64,000 bases of DNA from Bradyrhizobium aeschynomenes. Lineage in GTDB: Bacteria; Pseudomonadota; Alphaproteobacteria; Rhizobiales; Xanthobacteraceae. Positions 31,906 through 41,764 of this stretch are shown here, piece after piece. Made by a program: the position numbers and the translations under genes. The stretch spans positions 186,001 to 250,000 of the forward strand of contig NZ_JABFDM010000001.1 in NCBI RefSeq assembly GCF_013178945.1, read 5' to 3'. Every line of letters starts with the position of its first letter. Position 1 is the first letter of the stretch. The notes beneath the pieces are model-generated. The model did no database searches. It worked only from the letters and a program-made list of their open reading frames with translations, and was not told where the DNA came from.

Positions 31906-31921
31906 GAAAGACGATTCCGAC

Positions 31922-32629
31922 ATGGGCGCGCGAATTCTGGTGGTTGAGGACGAGGAGGCGCTGACGACGCTGCTGCGCTACAATCTCGAAGCCGAAGGCT
32001 ACGAAGTGGAGACCGTGGCGCGCGGCGACGAGGCGGATACGCGGCTCAAGGAGCGCGTGCCAGATCTCGTCGTGCTCGACTGGATGCTGCCGGGCCTCTC
32101 CGGCATCGAGCTGTGCCGGCGGCTGCGGGCGCGCTCCGAGACCAAGCAGTTGCCGATCATCATGCTCACCGCGCGCGGCGAGGAGAGCGAGCGCGTGCGT
32201 GGCCTCGCCACCGGCGCCGACGACTACATCGTCAAGCCGTTCTCGGTGCCGGAGCTGCTGGCGCGGGTGAAGGGCCTGCTGCGGCGGGCGAGCCCGGAGC
32301 GGCTGGCGACGGTGCTGTCCTATGGCGACATCGAGCTCGACCGCGAGAAGCGCCGCGTGGCGCGCTCGGGCCGGCCTATCGATCTCGGCCCGACCGAGTA
32401 TCGCCTGCTCGAGTTCTTCCTCGAGCATCCCGGCCGCGTGTTCAGCCGCGAGCAGTTGCTCGACAGCGTCTGGGGCCGCGACATCTATATCGACGAGCGC
32501 ACCGTCGACGTTCACATCGGCCGCCTGCGCAAGCTGCTCAATCCCGGTCGCGAGCAGGACCCGATCCGCACCGTGCGCGGCGCCGGCTACGCGCTGGACG
32601 ATCGCTTTGCCAAGAGCGAGCAGGCATAA
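31922..32629 (+). CDS. phoB: Phosphate regulon response regulator PhoB
   Basis: An OmpR-type response regulator of 235 residues. The receiver domain has acidic residues E9-D10-E11, phosphoacceptor D53 (LVVLDWMLPG) and K in YIVKPF. The C-terminal winged helix includes PTEYRLLEFFLEHPGRVFSR and RTVDVHIGRLRKLLN. It should bind the Pho box upstream of pstS. No phoR kinase gene is in the window; it is probably elsewhere. Confidence 0.96.
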   Translation: MGARILVVEDEEALTTLLRYNLEAEGYEVETVARGDEADTRLKERVPDLVVLDWMLPGLSGIELCRRLRARSETKQLPIIMLTARGEESERVRGLATGADDYIVKPFSVPELLARVKGLLRRASPERLATVLSYGDIELDREKRRVARSGRPIDLGPTEYRLLEFFLEHPGRVFSREQLLDSVWGRDIYIDERTVDVHIGRLRKLLNPGREQDPIRTVRGAGYALDDRFAKSEQA

Positions 32630-32763
32630 GAGGCGGACAGGCGTGAGGGGCACTTCGGCGTGATGGTGGAGCAGGGGTGATACGCGAGCGGGCCGGATTA
32701 AGGACACCGCCGTCCGCTTTCCGCCACGCCGCCGCCGTCTTGATCGTGCCTGCTGGGCGACCG

Positions 32764-34104
32764 ATGTTTCGGTCTCAGCGGACGCCCTTGATCAAGACCA
32801 TACTCATAAGTCTTGCCGTGCTGCTCGGCACCGTTGCTGGCGCCTCGGCCGCCGAGATCGAGGACGCCGTCGCCGCGGCAGGAAATGGACAGCACGCCGC
32901 GGCGATGCGCCGCCTGCTGCCGCTGGCCGCCAAGGGCGATGCGCGGGCGCAGTTCGACGTCGGCTTCATGCAGGCCTTCGGCTGGGGCCAGCCGCGCAAC
33001 GCGGCCGAGGCGCTGGCATGGTATCGCAAGGCGGCGGACCAGGGCCTCGCCGTCGCCCAGCACTATCTCGGCATCGGCTACATCAACGGCGAGGGTGTCG
33101 CGAGCAACTACGGCGAAGCCGCCCGCTGGTTCAGCCGCGCCGCAGCCCAAGGCTTCGCCCAGTCGCAATACATGCTCGGCCTGATGATGCTCGACGGCCG
33201 CGGCGTCACCCAGGACGTCGTGCAGGGCTATGCCTGGCTGGTAATGGCCGGCCGCAATGGCGTGCGCTCGGCCGGCCGCGACGTGCAGCGGGTCAAGCTG
33301 ACCGAGGCGCAGCGCGTCCAGGCGCAGGCGATGATCGCGAGCTGGAAGCCGAGATTCGAATCGGCGGACGCCGGGGTGGCCAACCCGCGTCCCGAGCAGT
33401 TGCTCGGACTCGACCGGCACATCGGCGAGGTCGTGGACCCGACCTCCTGGCCGGCCTCGTCGATCGGCGTCGTCACCGTCGCGCAGTATTCGACGGGCGG
33501 CTGGTGTACCGGCACCCTGATCGCGCCGCGCGTGGTGCTCACTGCCGCGCATTGCGTGTTCAACGGGCTCGCGCAGGTCAATCCCGGCAACGTCCGCTTC
33601 CTGGCCGGCATGAACAGGGGCACGCCGGCCGCCTCATCGATCGCCGAACGGCTGATCGTCGCGCCCGAGTTCGTCCCGACCCAGCACGACCGATGGTCGC
33701 TCGACCGCTCCCCGGCCGATTGGGCGCTGATCATCCTGAAGGACGCGCTGCCGTCGAAGCCGGTGGCGGTGCGGGCGCTGAGCCGCGACGAGCTGGTCGC
33801 TGCAACCAGGGCCGGCACCATCTCCGAGATCGGCTATGGCCAGGAGCGGCGCTATTCGCCGACCGGCCAGCGCAATTGCAGGGCGGGGATGACCAAGGAC
33901 GGCAAGCTGCTGACCGTGCATTGCCTGGCCAATTTCGGCTATTCGGGCTCGCCGATCATGGCCGAGATCGGCGGCGAGCCGGCCGTGGTTGGCATCTTCT
34001 CGGCGTTCCACGAGGAGACCCGGCTGATGTTCGCCGCGCCGGCAAGCCAGTTCGAGGCGACCGTGCGGCGCGAGATCGCCGCGCAGAGCGCCTCGGCACG
34101 GTGA
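32764..34104 (+). CDS. Secreted Sel1-repeat protein with C-terminal trypsin/V8-like serine protease
   Basis: A 446-residue protein: signal peptide (1-29, ASA cleavage), three Sel1-like repeats (about 55-165; e.g. AEALAWYRKAADQGLAVAQHYLG) and a chymotrypsin-fold protease domain (about 225-440). The catalytic triad is visible as H263 (LTAAHC), D319 (SPADWALI) and S394 (GYSGSPI); the GxSGSP form is that of V8-like proteases. The start ATG 32764 gives the best signal peptide, though the frame opens at 32677. It follows phoB by 134 bp and is probably separately expressed. Substrate unknown. Confidence 0.85.
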   Translation: MFRSQRTPLIKTILISLAVLLGTVAGASAAEIEDAVAAAGNGQHAAAMRRLLPLAAKGDARAQFDVGFMQAFGWGQPRNAAEALAWYRKAADQGLAVAQHYLGIGYINGEGVASNYGEAARWFSRAAAQGFAQSQYMLGLMMLDGRGVTQDVVQGYAWLVMAGRNGVRSAGRDVQRVKLTEAQRVQAQAMIASWKPRFESADAGVANPRPEQLLGLDRHIGEVVDPTSWPASSIGVVTVAQYSTGGWCTGTLIAPRVVLTAAHCVFNGLAQVNPGNVRFLAGMNRGTPAASSIAERLIVAPEFVPTQHDRWSLDRSPADWALIILKDALPSKPVAVRALSRDELVAATRAGTISEIGYGQERRYSPTGQRNCRAGMTKDGKLLTVHCLANFGYSGSPIMAEIGGEPAVVGIFSAFHEETRLMFAAPASQFEATVRREIAAQSASAR

Positions 34105-34251
34105 GGGGAGAACGGCGGAGGCGGCAGCCACTGGTCAATGTTTGTGCGTGACCGGATAGCGGGTTGCCAAGGTAAGGGCTGGTCTGGGATGCACGGCCCC
34201 CGAACGACTGAATCCGCGCCGAGTTCGGCGTCGGCCATGGCTCTTGCCGAA

Positions 34252-34267
34252 TGGCGCGGGTCTTGCT
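34252..34267 (+). promoter_or_regulatory. Candidate sigma-54 promoter of hupN-hupUV
   Basis: TGGCGCGGGTCTTGCT matches the TGGCAC-N5-TTGCT consensus with one change and has the required GG-N10-GC spacing (GG 34253-34254, GC 34265-34266). Transcription would begin near 34278, only about 2 bases before the proposed hupN ATG, so the message would be nearly leaderless or the start codon is further in. Confidence 0.5.
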
Positions 34268-34279
34268 CTCCTGGTGAGT

Positions 34280-35383
34280 ATGACAATTTTTCCGATTGAT
34301 CATCCTCACCCCACCCGCCGGATCCCAGTCTGGTTCACGAGGGCGGGTGGCTCGACCGCCGCGCTGCTCGCCGGCCTCGTGCTGGCCAACGCGCTCGCCT
34401 GGGCGTGGGCCTTCGCGCTCTACGCTGACCGGCCCGCGATCGTCGGCACGGCGTTGCTGGCCTGGCTGCTCGGCCTCCGGCACGCGGTCGATGCGGACCA
34501 CATTGCCGCCATCGACAACGTCGTGCGCAAGCTGGTTCAGGATGGCGACAAGCCGCGCGCTGCAGGACTCTACTTCGCGCTCGGCCATTCGAGCGTCGTG
34601 GTGATCGCGACCATCGTGGTGAGCCTCGTTGCCGGCTCTGACCTGTTGAGCGAGCAGAGTACGATCCGGGCGATCGGCGGAACGATCGGAACGTCGGTCT
34701 CGGCAGGCTTTCTGCTGCTCATCGCGGTCGTCAATCTGGTGCTGTTCGTGAAGCTCTGGCGCCGCGCGGCTCGGCCGGACGCCGGCGGCGCCGGGGTTTC
34801 CGGGGGCGGCATCCTGATTCGCTTGTTGCGACCCGTGCTTCGCATCGTCTCCCGCGCCTGGCACATGTACCCGCTCGGCTTCCTGTTCGGGCTTGGCTTC
34901 GACACTGCCAGCGAAATCGGCCTGTTGAGCCTGTCGGCGACCGAGGCGGCGCGCGGCGCGAGCCTCGCTCATGTGCTGGTGTTCCCGGTGTTGTTCGCGG
35001 CGGCGATGGCCACCGTCGATACCGCCGATAGCATGCTGATGACGGGTGCCTATCGCTGGGCGCTGACCGATCCGACCCGCAAGCGGCGTTACAATCTGGT
35101 GATCACGGGCGCATCCGTCGCAATCGCGCTGGTGATCGGCGGCGTGGAGACCGTCACGCTGTTGGCGCCGCGGCTCGGGCTGGGCGCGATCGAGGTTGGC
35201 GACAGCCTTGGCAATCTTGGGATCGTCGCCATCGGTCTGTTCGGACTGATCTGGGCGGGATCGGCGTTGGTCAGCCGCCACCGGCGCGGTTCCGGGCGCG
35301 CCCCGGGCGAAGCGCTTGCCACCGTTCGCGCCGCGGCGCTAAATCCGACGGTGATGCCAAGCGGAGCGCGCGGCGCAGGATAA
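34280..35383 (+). CDS. hupN: Nickel permease of the NiCoT family
   Basis: Imports Ni2+ for the hydrogenase. The 367-residue membrane protein has about eight transmembrane segments, the NiCoT signature H-x4-D-H in LGLRHAVDADHIAAIDNV, and the second conserved region LGFLFGLGFDTASEIGLL. In Bradyrhizobium the equivalent gene is hupN at the front of the hup cluster, as here, 14 bp before hupU. The ATG at 34280 has only a weak ribosome site (GGTGAG), and it sits very close to the predicted transcription start, so the start is uncertain. Confidence 0.93.
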   Translation: MTIFPIDHPHPTRRIPVWFTRAGGSTAALLAGLVLANALAWAWAFALYADRPAIVGTALLAWLLGLRHAVDADHIAAIDNVVRKLVQDGDKPRAAGLYFALGHSSVVVIATIVVSLVAGSDLLSEQSTIRAIGGTIGTSVSAGFLLLIAVVNLVLFVKLWRRAARPDAGGAGVSGGGILIRLLRPVLRIVSRAWHMYPLGFLFGLGFDTASEIGLLSLSATEAARGASLAHVLVFPVLFAAAMATVDTADSMLMTGAYRWALTDPTRKRRYNLVITGASVAIALVIGGVETVTLLAPRLGLGAIEVGDSLGNLGIVAIGLFGLIWAGSALVSRHRRGSGRAPGEALATVRAAALNPTVMPSGARGAG

Positions 35384-35397
35384 AGCGGGACGTCACG

Positions 35398-36414
35398 ATG
35401 GCCGGCTCAGAGGTAATGACCAGGATGCTGTGGCTGCAGGGCGCGAGCTGCGGCGGCTGCACGATGTCGATCCTGGAGAGCGGCGCGTCAGGCTGGTTCG
35501 ACGAGTTGCGTCAGTCCGGTATCGATCTGATCTGGCATCCTTCCGTCAGCGAGCAGACCGGCGACGAAGTCGTCGAAATACTGGAGGCCATCCGGGACGG
35601 CCGTGAGCGGCTCGATCTGCTGGTCCTCGAGGGCTCGGTCGCACGCGGGCCTGATCTGACGGGCCGTTTCAACATGCTCGCCGGTACCAACCGCTCGATC
35701 TATCACTGGCTGCTCGATCTGGCGCCGCTGGCCGACTACGTCGTCGCCGTAGGCAGCTGTGCGGCCTATGGCGGCATTCCCGCCGCCGGCATCAATCCGA
35801 CGGACGCTGTCGGACTGCAATTCGAGAGCAGCGACATCGGCGGCGCGCTGGGCGCGGGCTTCCGTTCCAGGCACGGGCTGCCCGTCATCAACGTTGCCGG
35901 GTGTGCGCCGCATCCGGGGTGGATCATGGAGAGCCTGCTGGCGCTTGCGTCGGGTGACCTGACTGCCGGCGGCCTCGACGCGGTCGGCCGGCCGACGTTC
36001 ATCGCCAATCACCTCGCCCATCACGGCTGCTCGCGCAACGAGTTCTACGAGTTCAAGGCGAGCGCGGAAGTGATGTCGGAGCGCGGCTGCTTGATGGAGC
36101 ATCTCGGCTGCCGTGCGACGCAGGCGGTCGGGGACTGCAATCAGCGCTCCTGGAACGGCGGCGGCTCCTGCACCAAGGGCGGCTATGCCTGCATCGCCTG
36201 CACGTCGCCCGGATTCGAGAGCGCGCAGAACTATCTGCAGACGGCCAAGCTCGCCGGCATCCCGGTCGGCCTTCCGACCGACATGCCGAAGGCCTGGTTC
36301 GTCGCGCTGGCGGCGCTGTCGAAATCGGCGACGCCACGCCGCGTGCGCGTCAACGCGACCGCCGATCACGTCGTGGTGCCGCCGAGCCGCTCGGGCGACA
36401 AGCGCCGCCCATGA
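35398..36414 (+). CDS. hupU: H2-sensing hydrogenase small subunit HupU
   Basis: The small subunit of the regulatory [NiFe] hydrogenase that reports H2 to the kinase HupT. At 338 residues it begins directly with the cluster domain (LQGASCGGCTMSILE, C18 and C21) and has no twin-arginine leader, which separates it from the energy-conserving HupS and places it in the cytoplasm. Further cysteine motifs for Fe-S clusters are GSCAAYGG, GCAPHPG and GYACIACTSPG. It overlaps hupV by ATGA. Confidence 0.95.
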   Translation: MAGSEVMTRMLWLQGASCGGCTMSILESGASGWFDELRQSGIDLIWHPSVSEQTGDEVVEILEAIRDGRERLDLLVLEGSVARGPDLTGRFNMLAGTNRSIYHWLLDLAPLADYVVAVGSCAAYGGIPAAGINPTDAVGLQFESSDIGGALGAGFRSRHGLPVINVAGCAPHPGWIMESLLALASGDLTAGGLDAVGRPTFIANHLAHHGCSRNEFYEFKASAEVMSERGCLMEHLGCRATQAVGDCNQRSWNGGGSCTKGGYACIACTSPGFESAQNYLQTAKLAGIPVGLPTDMPKAWFVALAALSKSATPRRVRVNATADHVVVPPSRSGDKRRP

Positions 36415-37850
36415 CGCGGATCACGGTCGGCCCGTTCAATCGCGTCGAGGGGGACCTCGAAGTCCGGCTCGACATCGAGCAAGGTCGAGTCGCGCGCGCC
36501 GAGGTGACCGCGCCGCTCTATCGCGGCTTCGAGCAGATCCTGGAGGGACGGCCGCCGCTTGACGCGCTGGTCATCGCGCCGCGCATCTGCGGCATCTGCT
36601 CGGTGTCGCAGTCGATCGCCGCCGCAAGCGCGCTGCGTCAGGCGATGGGCGTCACTGCTGCGCCCAACGGCATCCTTGCCACCAACATCGCGCACGCCGC
36701 CGAGAACGCCGCCGATCACCTCACGCACTTCTACATCTTCTTCATGCCCGACTTCGCCCGCGAGTCCTACGCCGCACAGGCTTGGCATGGCGCGGTGGCG
36801 GAGCGTTTCACGGCGACCAAGGGATCAGCTGCGCGCGACGCGCTGCCGGCGCGGGCGCGGCTCCTGGAGATCATGGGCGTCATCGCCGGCAAATGGCCGC
36901 ACAGCCTCGCGTTCCAGCCGGGCGGGACGACGCGCGCGATCGAGCTCGGCGAGCGCATCCGTCTCAATGCGATCGCCGCGTCGTTTCGCGGCTTCCTCGA
37001 ACGCGTGGTGTTTGCCGACAAGCTCGAACATTTGCTGGCGCTGTCGACGCCGGACGAGCTGGATCAGTGGCGCGATGGCCGCGACGGCGACTTCGCCCAA
37101 TTCCTGCGGCTTGCCGACGCGCTGTCGCTCGCAGATCTCGGCAAGGGCCCGGGCGCGCTGATGAGCTTCGGCGCCTATCACGATTTGGATGGCGCGCGTT
37201 TTCGGGCCGGGCTTCGTCGCCGCGATGGCAAGACCGAAACGCTGCCATCGGACCGGATCACGGAAGACGTCTCCCACGCCTGGATGCGCGAGACGTCGCT
37301 CGATCCCGCCGAGAGTCGCACGATGCCGGATGCCGAAAAGGCGGACGCCTACAGCTGGTGCAAGGCGCCGCGGCTTGCCGGCCAGCCGGTCGAGGTCGGC
37401 GCTCTGGCCAGACAGGCGGTCGATGGTCAGAAGCTGATCACCGCGTTGTTGGCAGCCGACGGCAGCAACGTCCGCAACCGCGTGATCGCCCGGCTGATCG
37501 AGACGGCGCAGCTCGCGCTCTCGATCGAACGCTGGATCAAGGCGCTGCGCCTCAACGAGCCGTTCTGCGAGACTGGTGGCGAGGTGCTCGACGGCAGCTT
37601 CGTCGGGCTCGTGGAGGCCGCGCGCGGCAGCCTCGGCCACTGGCTCTCACTGCGCTCCGGCCGGATCGAGCGCTATCAGATCATCGCGCCGACCAGCTGG
37701 AATTTTTCGCCGCGTGATGCGGAGGGCGTCGCCGGCCCGCTCGAGCAGGCGCTGGTCGGAACCGAGGTCGGCGATGCCGGCGCGCGCGCGGTCAGCATCC
37801 AGCATGTCGTCCGGTCGTTCGATCCCTGCATGGTGTGCACCGCGCACTGA
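36411..37850 (+). CDS. hupV: H2-sensing hydrogenase large subunit HupV
   Basis: Carries the NiFe site of the sensor. The 479-residue protein has the N-terminal nickel ligands RICGIC (57-62) and the C-terminal pair DPCMVCTAH. The protein stops exactly at that histidine, so there is no C-terminal peptide to remove; this is typical of regulatory hydrogenases, which mature without the endopeptidase. It forms a coupled pair with hupU and is separated from hupS by a 225-bp promoter region. Confidence 0.96.
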   Translation: MTRITVGPFNRVEGDLEVRLDIEQGRVARAEVTAPLYRGFEQILEGRPPLDALVIAPRICGICSVSQSIAAASALRQAMGVTAAPNGILATNIAHAAENAADHLTHFYIFFMPDFARESYAAQAWHGAVAERFTATKGSAARDALPARARLLEIMGVIAGKWPHSLAFQPGGTTRAIELGERIRLNAIAASFRGFLERVVFADKLEHLLALSTPDELDQWRDGRDGDFAQFLRLADALSLADLGKGPGALMSFGAYHDLDGARFRAGLRRRDGKTETLPSDRITEDVSHAWMRETSLDPAESRTMPDAEKADAYSWCKAPRLAGQPVEVGALARQAVDGQKLITALLAADGSNVRNRVIARLIETAQLALSIERWIKALRLNEPFCETGGEVLDGSFVGLVEAARGSLGHWLSLRSGRIERYQIIAPTSWNFSPRDAEGVAGPLEQALVGTEVGDAGARAVSIQHVVRSFDPCMVCTAH

Positions 37851-37968
37851 CCGTGCTGAGCGGCATGCGGAAACAAGCTTGTCGGTGCAAAGCGCGTGCT
37901 TTCCGATTGTCGCCTGATATCCGCTGCTGATCTCCCGATCGCACTGATAGCAGAGCTTCAAGCATCTG

Positions 37969-37983
37969 GAATCATTATGATTC
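37969..37983. promoter_or_regulatory. Inverted repeat upstream of the hupS promoter
   Basis: GAATCAT-T-ATGATTC is a perfect 7-bp dyad centred 26 bp before the -24 GG of the hupS sigma-54 promoter. It lies in an AT-rich patch and may be an architectural (IHF-like) or activator site, though it does not match the IHF consensus exactly. Confidence 0.4.
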
Positions 37984-38000
37984 AAATCCAGCGCTGATGC

Positions 38001-38016
38001 TGGCCCGCATCTTGCT
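38001..38016 (+). promoter_or_regulatory. Sigma-54 promoter of hupSL
   Basis: TGGCCCGCATCTTGCT keeps the invariant GG (38002-38003) and GC (38014-38015) with ten bases between and the TTGCT of the -12 box. Transcription would start near 38027, about 50 bases before hupS. HoxA, an NtrC-type activator encoded downstream, is the expected partner, as known for Bradyrhizobium hup genes. Confidence 0.8.
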
Positions 38017-38075
38017 GTCCCCTTCCGCCAGATCGCGATCAGATGATCGCCAACGCGACAGCAGGGGGAGGACTC

Positions 38076-39179
38076 ATGGGCGCGACGACTGAAACGTTTT
38101 ACAGCGTCATCCGGCGGCAGGGCATCACGCGGCGCAGCTTCCACAAGTTCTGCAGTCTCACCGCGACGAGCCTCGGTCTCGGGCCGGTCGCAGCGAGTCG
38201 CATCGCCAATGCGCTGGAAACAAAGCCGCGCACGCCCGTCATCTGGATGCACGGGCTGGAATGCACGTGCTGCTCGGAGAGCTTCATCCGCTCGGCGCAT
38301 CCGCTGGTGAAGGATGTCGTGCTGTCGATGATCTCGCTCGACTACGACGACACGATCATGGCGGCGGCCGGCCATCAGGCCGAGGAGATCCTCGAAGAGA
38401 CGCGCGCCAAGTACAAGGGACAGTACATTCTCGCCGTCGAAGGCAATCCGCCGCTCAATGAAGGCGGCATGTTCTGCATCGACGGCGGCAAGCCGTTCGT
38501 CGAAAAGCTGAAGGTCATGGCCGAGGACGCCATGGCGATCATCGCCTGGGGCGCCTGCGCCTCATGGGGCTGCGTTCAGGCGGCGAAGCCGAATCCGACC
38601 CAGGCGACGCCGATCGACAAGGTCATCACCAACAAGCCGATCATCAAGGTGCCCGGCTGCCCGCCGATCGCGGAGGTCATGACCGGCGTCGTCACCTACA
38701 TCACGACGTTCGGCAAGCTGCCCGAGCTCGACCGCCAGGGGCGGCCGAAAATGTTCTACTCGCAGCGGATCCACGACAAATGCTACCGCCGGCCGCATTT
38801 CGACGCCGGCCAGTTCGTCGAGGAGTGGGACGACGAGGCCGCGCGCAAGGGCTACTGCCTTTACAAGATGGGCTGCAAGGGCCCGACCACCTACAACGCC
38901 TGTTCGACGGTGCGCTGGAACGGTGGCGTGTCGTTCCCGATCCAGTCCGGTCACGGCTGCATCGGCTGCTCCGAGGACGGCTTCTGGGACAAGGGCTCGT
39001 TCTACGACCGGCTCACCAAGATCAAGCAGTTCGGCATCGAGCACAACGCCGACGAGGTCGGCATGGTCGCGGCGGGGACCGTCGGCGTGGCGGTCGCGGC
39101 GCATGCGGCGGTCACGGCGGTGAAGCGGCTCGCGACCACGCGCGACGACGCCAAAGACAGCGCCAAGCAAGATCATTGA
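38076..39179 (+). CDS. hupS: Uptake [NiFe] hydrogenase small subunit HupS
   Basis: The Fe-S electron-transfer subunit of the membrane-bound H2-oxidising enzyme. At 367 residues it has a Tat leader (R19-R20-SFHKF, cleavage near residue 46), the cluster motifs [24 protein letters not shown] and [12 protein letters not shown], and a C-terminal hydrophobic anchor ([21 protein letters not shown]). I chose ATG 38076 with its GGGGGAGGA site over the upstream in-frame ATG 38043. The Tat leader exports the folded HupSL dimer to the periplasm. Confidence 0.98.
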   Translation: MGATTETFYSVIRRQGITRRSFHKFCSLTATSLGLGPVAASRIANALETKPRTPVIWMHGLECTCCSESFIRSAHPLVKDVVLSMISLDYDDTIMAAAGHQAEEILEETRAKYKGQYILAVEGNPPLNEGGMFCIDGGKPFVEKLKVMAEDAMAIIAWGACASWGCVQAAKPNPTQATPIDKVITNKPIIKVPGCPPIAEVMTGVVTYITTFGKLPELDRQGRPKMFYSQRIHDKCYRRPHFDAGQFVEEWDDEAARKGYCLYKMGCKGPTTYNACSTVRWNGGVSFPIQSGHGCIGCSEDGFWDKGSFYDRLTKIKQFGIEHNADEVGMVAAGTVGVAVAAHAAVTAVKRLATTRDDAKDSAKQDH

Positions 39180-39201
39180 TCGACATTCAGGGCAGGCAAT
39201 C

Positions 39202-40992
39202 ATGGGCATCCAGACCCCCAACGGCTTCAATCTCGACAATTCCGGCAAACGCGTCGTGGTCGATCCGCTCACGCGCATCGAGGGACATCTGCGCGTCGAG
39301 GTGAACGTCGATTCCAACAACGTCATCCGCAACGCGGTCTCGACCGGCACGATGTGGCGCGGCATCGAGACCATCCTGCGCGGCCGCGATCCGCGCGACG
39401 CCTGGGCCTTCACCGAGCGGATCTGCGGCGTCTGCACGGGAACGCATGCGTTGACGTCGGTGCGCGCGGTCGAGAATGCCTTGGGGATCATGATCCCCGA
39501 CAATGCCAACTCGATCCGCAACATCATGCAGCTCTGCCTGCAGGTGCACGACCATCTCGTGCACTTCTATCATCTGCATGCGCTGGATTGGGTCGACGTC
39601 GTCTCGGCACTCAAGGCCGATCCGAAGGCGACCTCGGCGCTGGCGCAGTCGATCTCGGACTGGCCGCTGTCGTCGCCTGGATACTTCAAGGACCTGCAGA
39701 TCCGGCTGACGAAGTTCGTCGAGTCCGGCCAGCTCGGTCCATTCAAGAACGCTTATTGGGGGCACGCTGCGTACAAGCTGCCGCCGGAAGCGAACCTGAT
39801 GGCGGTGGCGCACTATCTGGAAGCGCTCGACTTCCAGAAGGAGATCGTCAAGATCCACACCATCTATGGCGGCAAGAACCCGCACCCGAACTGGCTGGTC
39901 GGCGGCGTGCCTTGCGCAGTCAATGTCGATGGCACCGGCGCGGTCGGCGCCATCAATATGGAGCGGCTGAATCTGGTCTCCTCGATCATCGATCGCTCGA
40001 TCGAGTTCGTGCAGAAGGTCTACCTTCCCGACGTGGTGGCCATCGGCTCGTTCTACAAGGACTGGCTCTATGGCGGCGGTCTCTCCGGCAAGAGCGTGAT
40101 GTCCTATGGCGACATCCCGGAGAACGCCAACGACTATTCGGCCAAGAACCTCAAGCTGCCGCGCGGCGTCATCCTCAACGGCAACCTCAACGAGGTGTTG
40201 CCGATCGACCATGGCGATCCCGAGCAGATCCAGGAGTTCGTGACGCACTCCTGGTACAAATACCCGGACGAGAGCAAGGGTCTGCATCCCTGGGATGGCG
40301 TCACCGAGCCGAACTACCAGCTCGGCCCGAATGCCAAGGGCACCAAGACCGACATCAAGGAGCTCGACGAAGGCGGCAAATATTCCTGGATCAAGGCGCC
40401 GCGCTGGCGCGGCAACGCGGTCGAGGTCGGGCCGCTGGCGCGCTACATCATCGGCTATGCGCAGAACAAGCCGGAGTTCAAGGAGCCGACCGACAAGCTG
40501 CTGAAGGCGCTGAACCTGCCGGTGACGGCGCTGTTCTCGACGCTCGGCCGCACCGCAGCCCGCGCGCTCGAATGCGATTGGGCGGCGGGCCAGATGCGCT
40601 ACTTCCAGGACAAGCTGGTGGCGCGCATCAAGGCCGGCGATTCCTCGACCGCCAATGTCGAGAAGTGGAAGCCGGAGAGCTGGCCCAAGGAAGCCAAGGG
40701 CTACGGCTTCACCGAGGCGCCGCGCGGCGCGCTCGCGCACTGGATCAAGATCAAGGACACCAAGATCGACAACTACCAGTGCGTGGTGCCGACCACCTGG
40801 AACGGCTCGCCCAGGGATCCCAAGGGCAATATCGGCGCCTTCGAGGCCTCGCTGATGGATACGCCGATGGCGGATCCGGAGAAGCCGCTGGAGATCCTGC
40901 GCACGATCCATTCGTTCGATCCGTGCCTCGCGTGCTCGACCCACGTGATGAGCCCGGACGGCCAGGAAATGGCGACGGTCAAGGTCAGGTAG
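39202..40992 (+). CDS. hupL: Uptake [NiFe] hydrogenase large subunit HupL
   Basis: Holds the NiFe(CN)2CO active site that splits H2. The 596-residue protein has the nickel ligand motifs [12 protein letters not shown] (about 73-84) and DPCLACSTH near the C-terminus. After that histidine comes a 15-residue peptide ([15 protein letters not shown]), to be cut off by HupD once the metal centre is assembled; this tail distinguishes HupL from the sensor HupV. It follows hupS by 22 bp. Confidence 0.98.
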   Translation: MGIQTPNGFNLDNSGKRVVVDPLTRIEGHLRVEVNVDSNNVIRNAVSTGTMWRGIETILRGRDPRDAWAFTERICGVCTGTHALTSVRAVENALGIMIPDNANSIRNIMQLCLQVHDHLVHFYHLHALDWVDVVSALKADPKATSALAQSISDWPLSSPGYFKDLQIRLTKFVESGQLGPFKNAYWGHAAYKLPPEANLMAVAHYLEALDFQKEIVKIHTIYGGKNPHPNWLVGGVPCAVNVDGTGAVGAINMERLNLVSSIIDRSIEFVQKVYLPDVVAIGSFYKDWLYGGGLSGKSVMSYGDIPENANDYSAKNLKLPRGVILNGNLNEVLPIDHGDPEQIQEFVTHSWYKYPDESKGLHPWDGVTEPNYQLGPNAKGTKTDIKELDEGGKYSWIKAPRWRGNAVEVGPLARYIIGYAQNKPEFKEPTDKLLKALNLPVTALFSTLGRTAARALECDWAAGQMRYFQDKLVARIKAGDSSTANVEKWKPESWPKEAKGYGFTEAPRGALAHWIKIKDTKIDNYQCVVPTTWNGSPRDPKGNIGAFEASLMDTPMADPEKPLEILRTIHSFDPCLACSTHVMSPDGQEMATVKVR

Positions 40993-41006
40993 CGGGGAGA
41001 CGCACC

Positions 41007-41750
41007 ATGATGGATGCCATTACGCGGCCCGCCGAGTCCGAGCCGAACCTCGCCGCGATTGCGGCCGACGCAGCCGGTGAGCGTGCGATCGGCCGTCCGA
41101 CGGTCTATGTCTACGAAGCGCCGGTGCGCATCTGCCACTGGGTCAATGCGTTCGCAATCGTCGTCCTGATGATCACGGGGTATCTGATCGGCACGCCGCT
41201 GCCGACGGTGGAAGGCGAGGCGTCGGCGAGCTTCGTGATGGGCTACATCCGGTTCGCGCATTTCGCGGCCGGCCAGGTGCTGGCGGTGTTCTTCCTCGCC
41301 CGCATTCTCTGGGCGTTCGTCGGCAACCATCACTCCCGGCAGATCTTCTACATCCCGGTGCACCGCAAGCAGTTCTGGAAGGAGGTGCTGCACGAGATCC
41401 GCTGGTATGCGTTTCTGGAGCGCGAGCCGAAGATGTATGTCGGCCACAATCCGCTGGCGCAGACGGCGATGTTCACCGGCTTCACGCTGTTCGTCGCCTT
41501 CATGATCGTCACCGGCTTTGCGCTGTATTCGGAAGGCGAGGGCATCGACAGCTGGCAGTACAAATTGTTCGGCTGGGTGTTCTCGATCTGGCCGAACAGC
41601 CAGGACGTGCACACCTATCATCACCTCGGCATGTGGGCGCTGGTGATGTTCGTGACGGTGCACGTCTATGCCGCCATCCGCGAGGACATCATGTCGCGCC
41701 AGAGCATCATCTCCTCGATGATCTCCGGCGAGCGGCAGTTCCGCGAGTAG
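41007..41750 (+). CDS. hupC: Hydrogenase cytochrome b subunit HupC
   Basis: The di-haem b-type membrane anchor passing electrons from HupSL to quinone. The 247-residue protein has four transmembrane segments. Candidate haem histidines are in VRICHWVNA (first helix), FAHFAAGQV (second) and TYHHLGMWALVMFVTVHVY (fourth). The first 30 residues are hydrophilic. Two ATGs stand in tandem (41007 and 41010). It follows hupL by 14 bp. Confidence 0.95.
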   Translation: MMDAITRPAESEPNLAAIAADAAGERAIGRPTVYVYEAPVRICHWVNAFAIVVLMITGYLIGTPLPTVEGEASASFVMGYIRFAHFAAGQVLAVFFLARILWAFVGNHHSRQIFYIPVHRKQFWKEVLHEIRWYAFLEREPKMYVGHNPLAQTAMFTGFTLFVAFMIVTGFALYSEGEGIDSWQYKLFGWVFSIWPNSQDVHTYHHLGMWALVMFVTVHVYAAIREDIMSRQSIISSMISGERQFRE

Positions 41751-41764
41751 TTGGAGGAAGCGCG

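Noticed and set aside
35398..37850. hupUV as a second energy-conserving hydrogenase
   Set aside because: No Tat leader on the small subunit and no cleavable C-terminal peptide on the large subunit; these are features of the cytoplasmic H2 sensor.
37879..37890. TTG-N6-CAA as a HupR/HoxA-type TTG-N5-CAA activator site
   Set aside because: The spacing is six, not five, so it does not fit the described site; kept only as part of a general upstream-region note.
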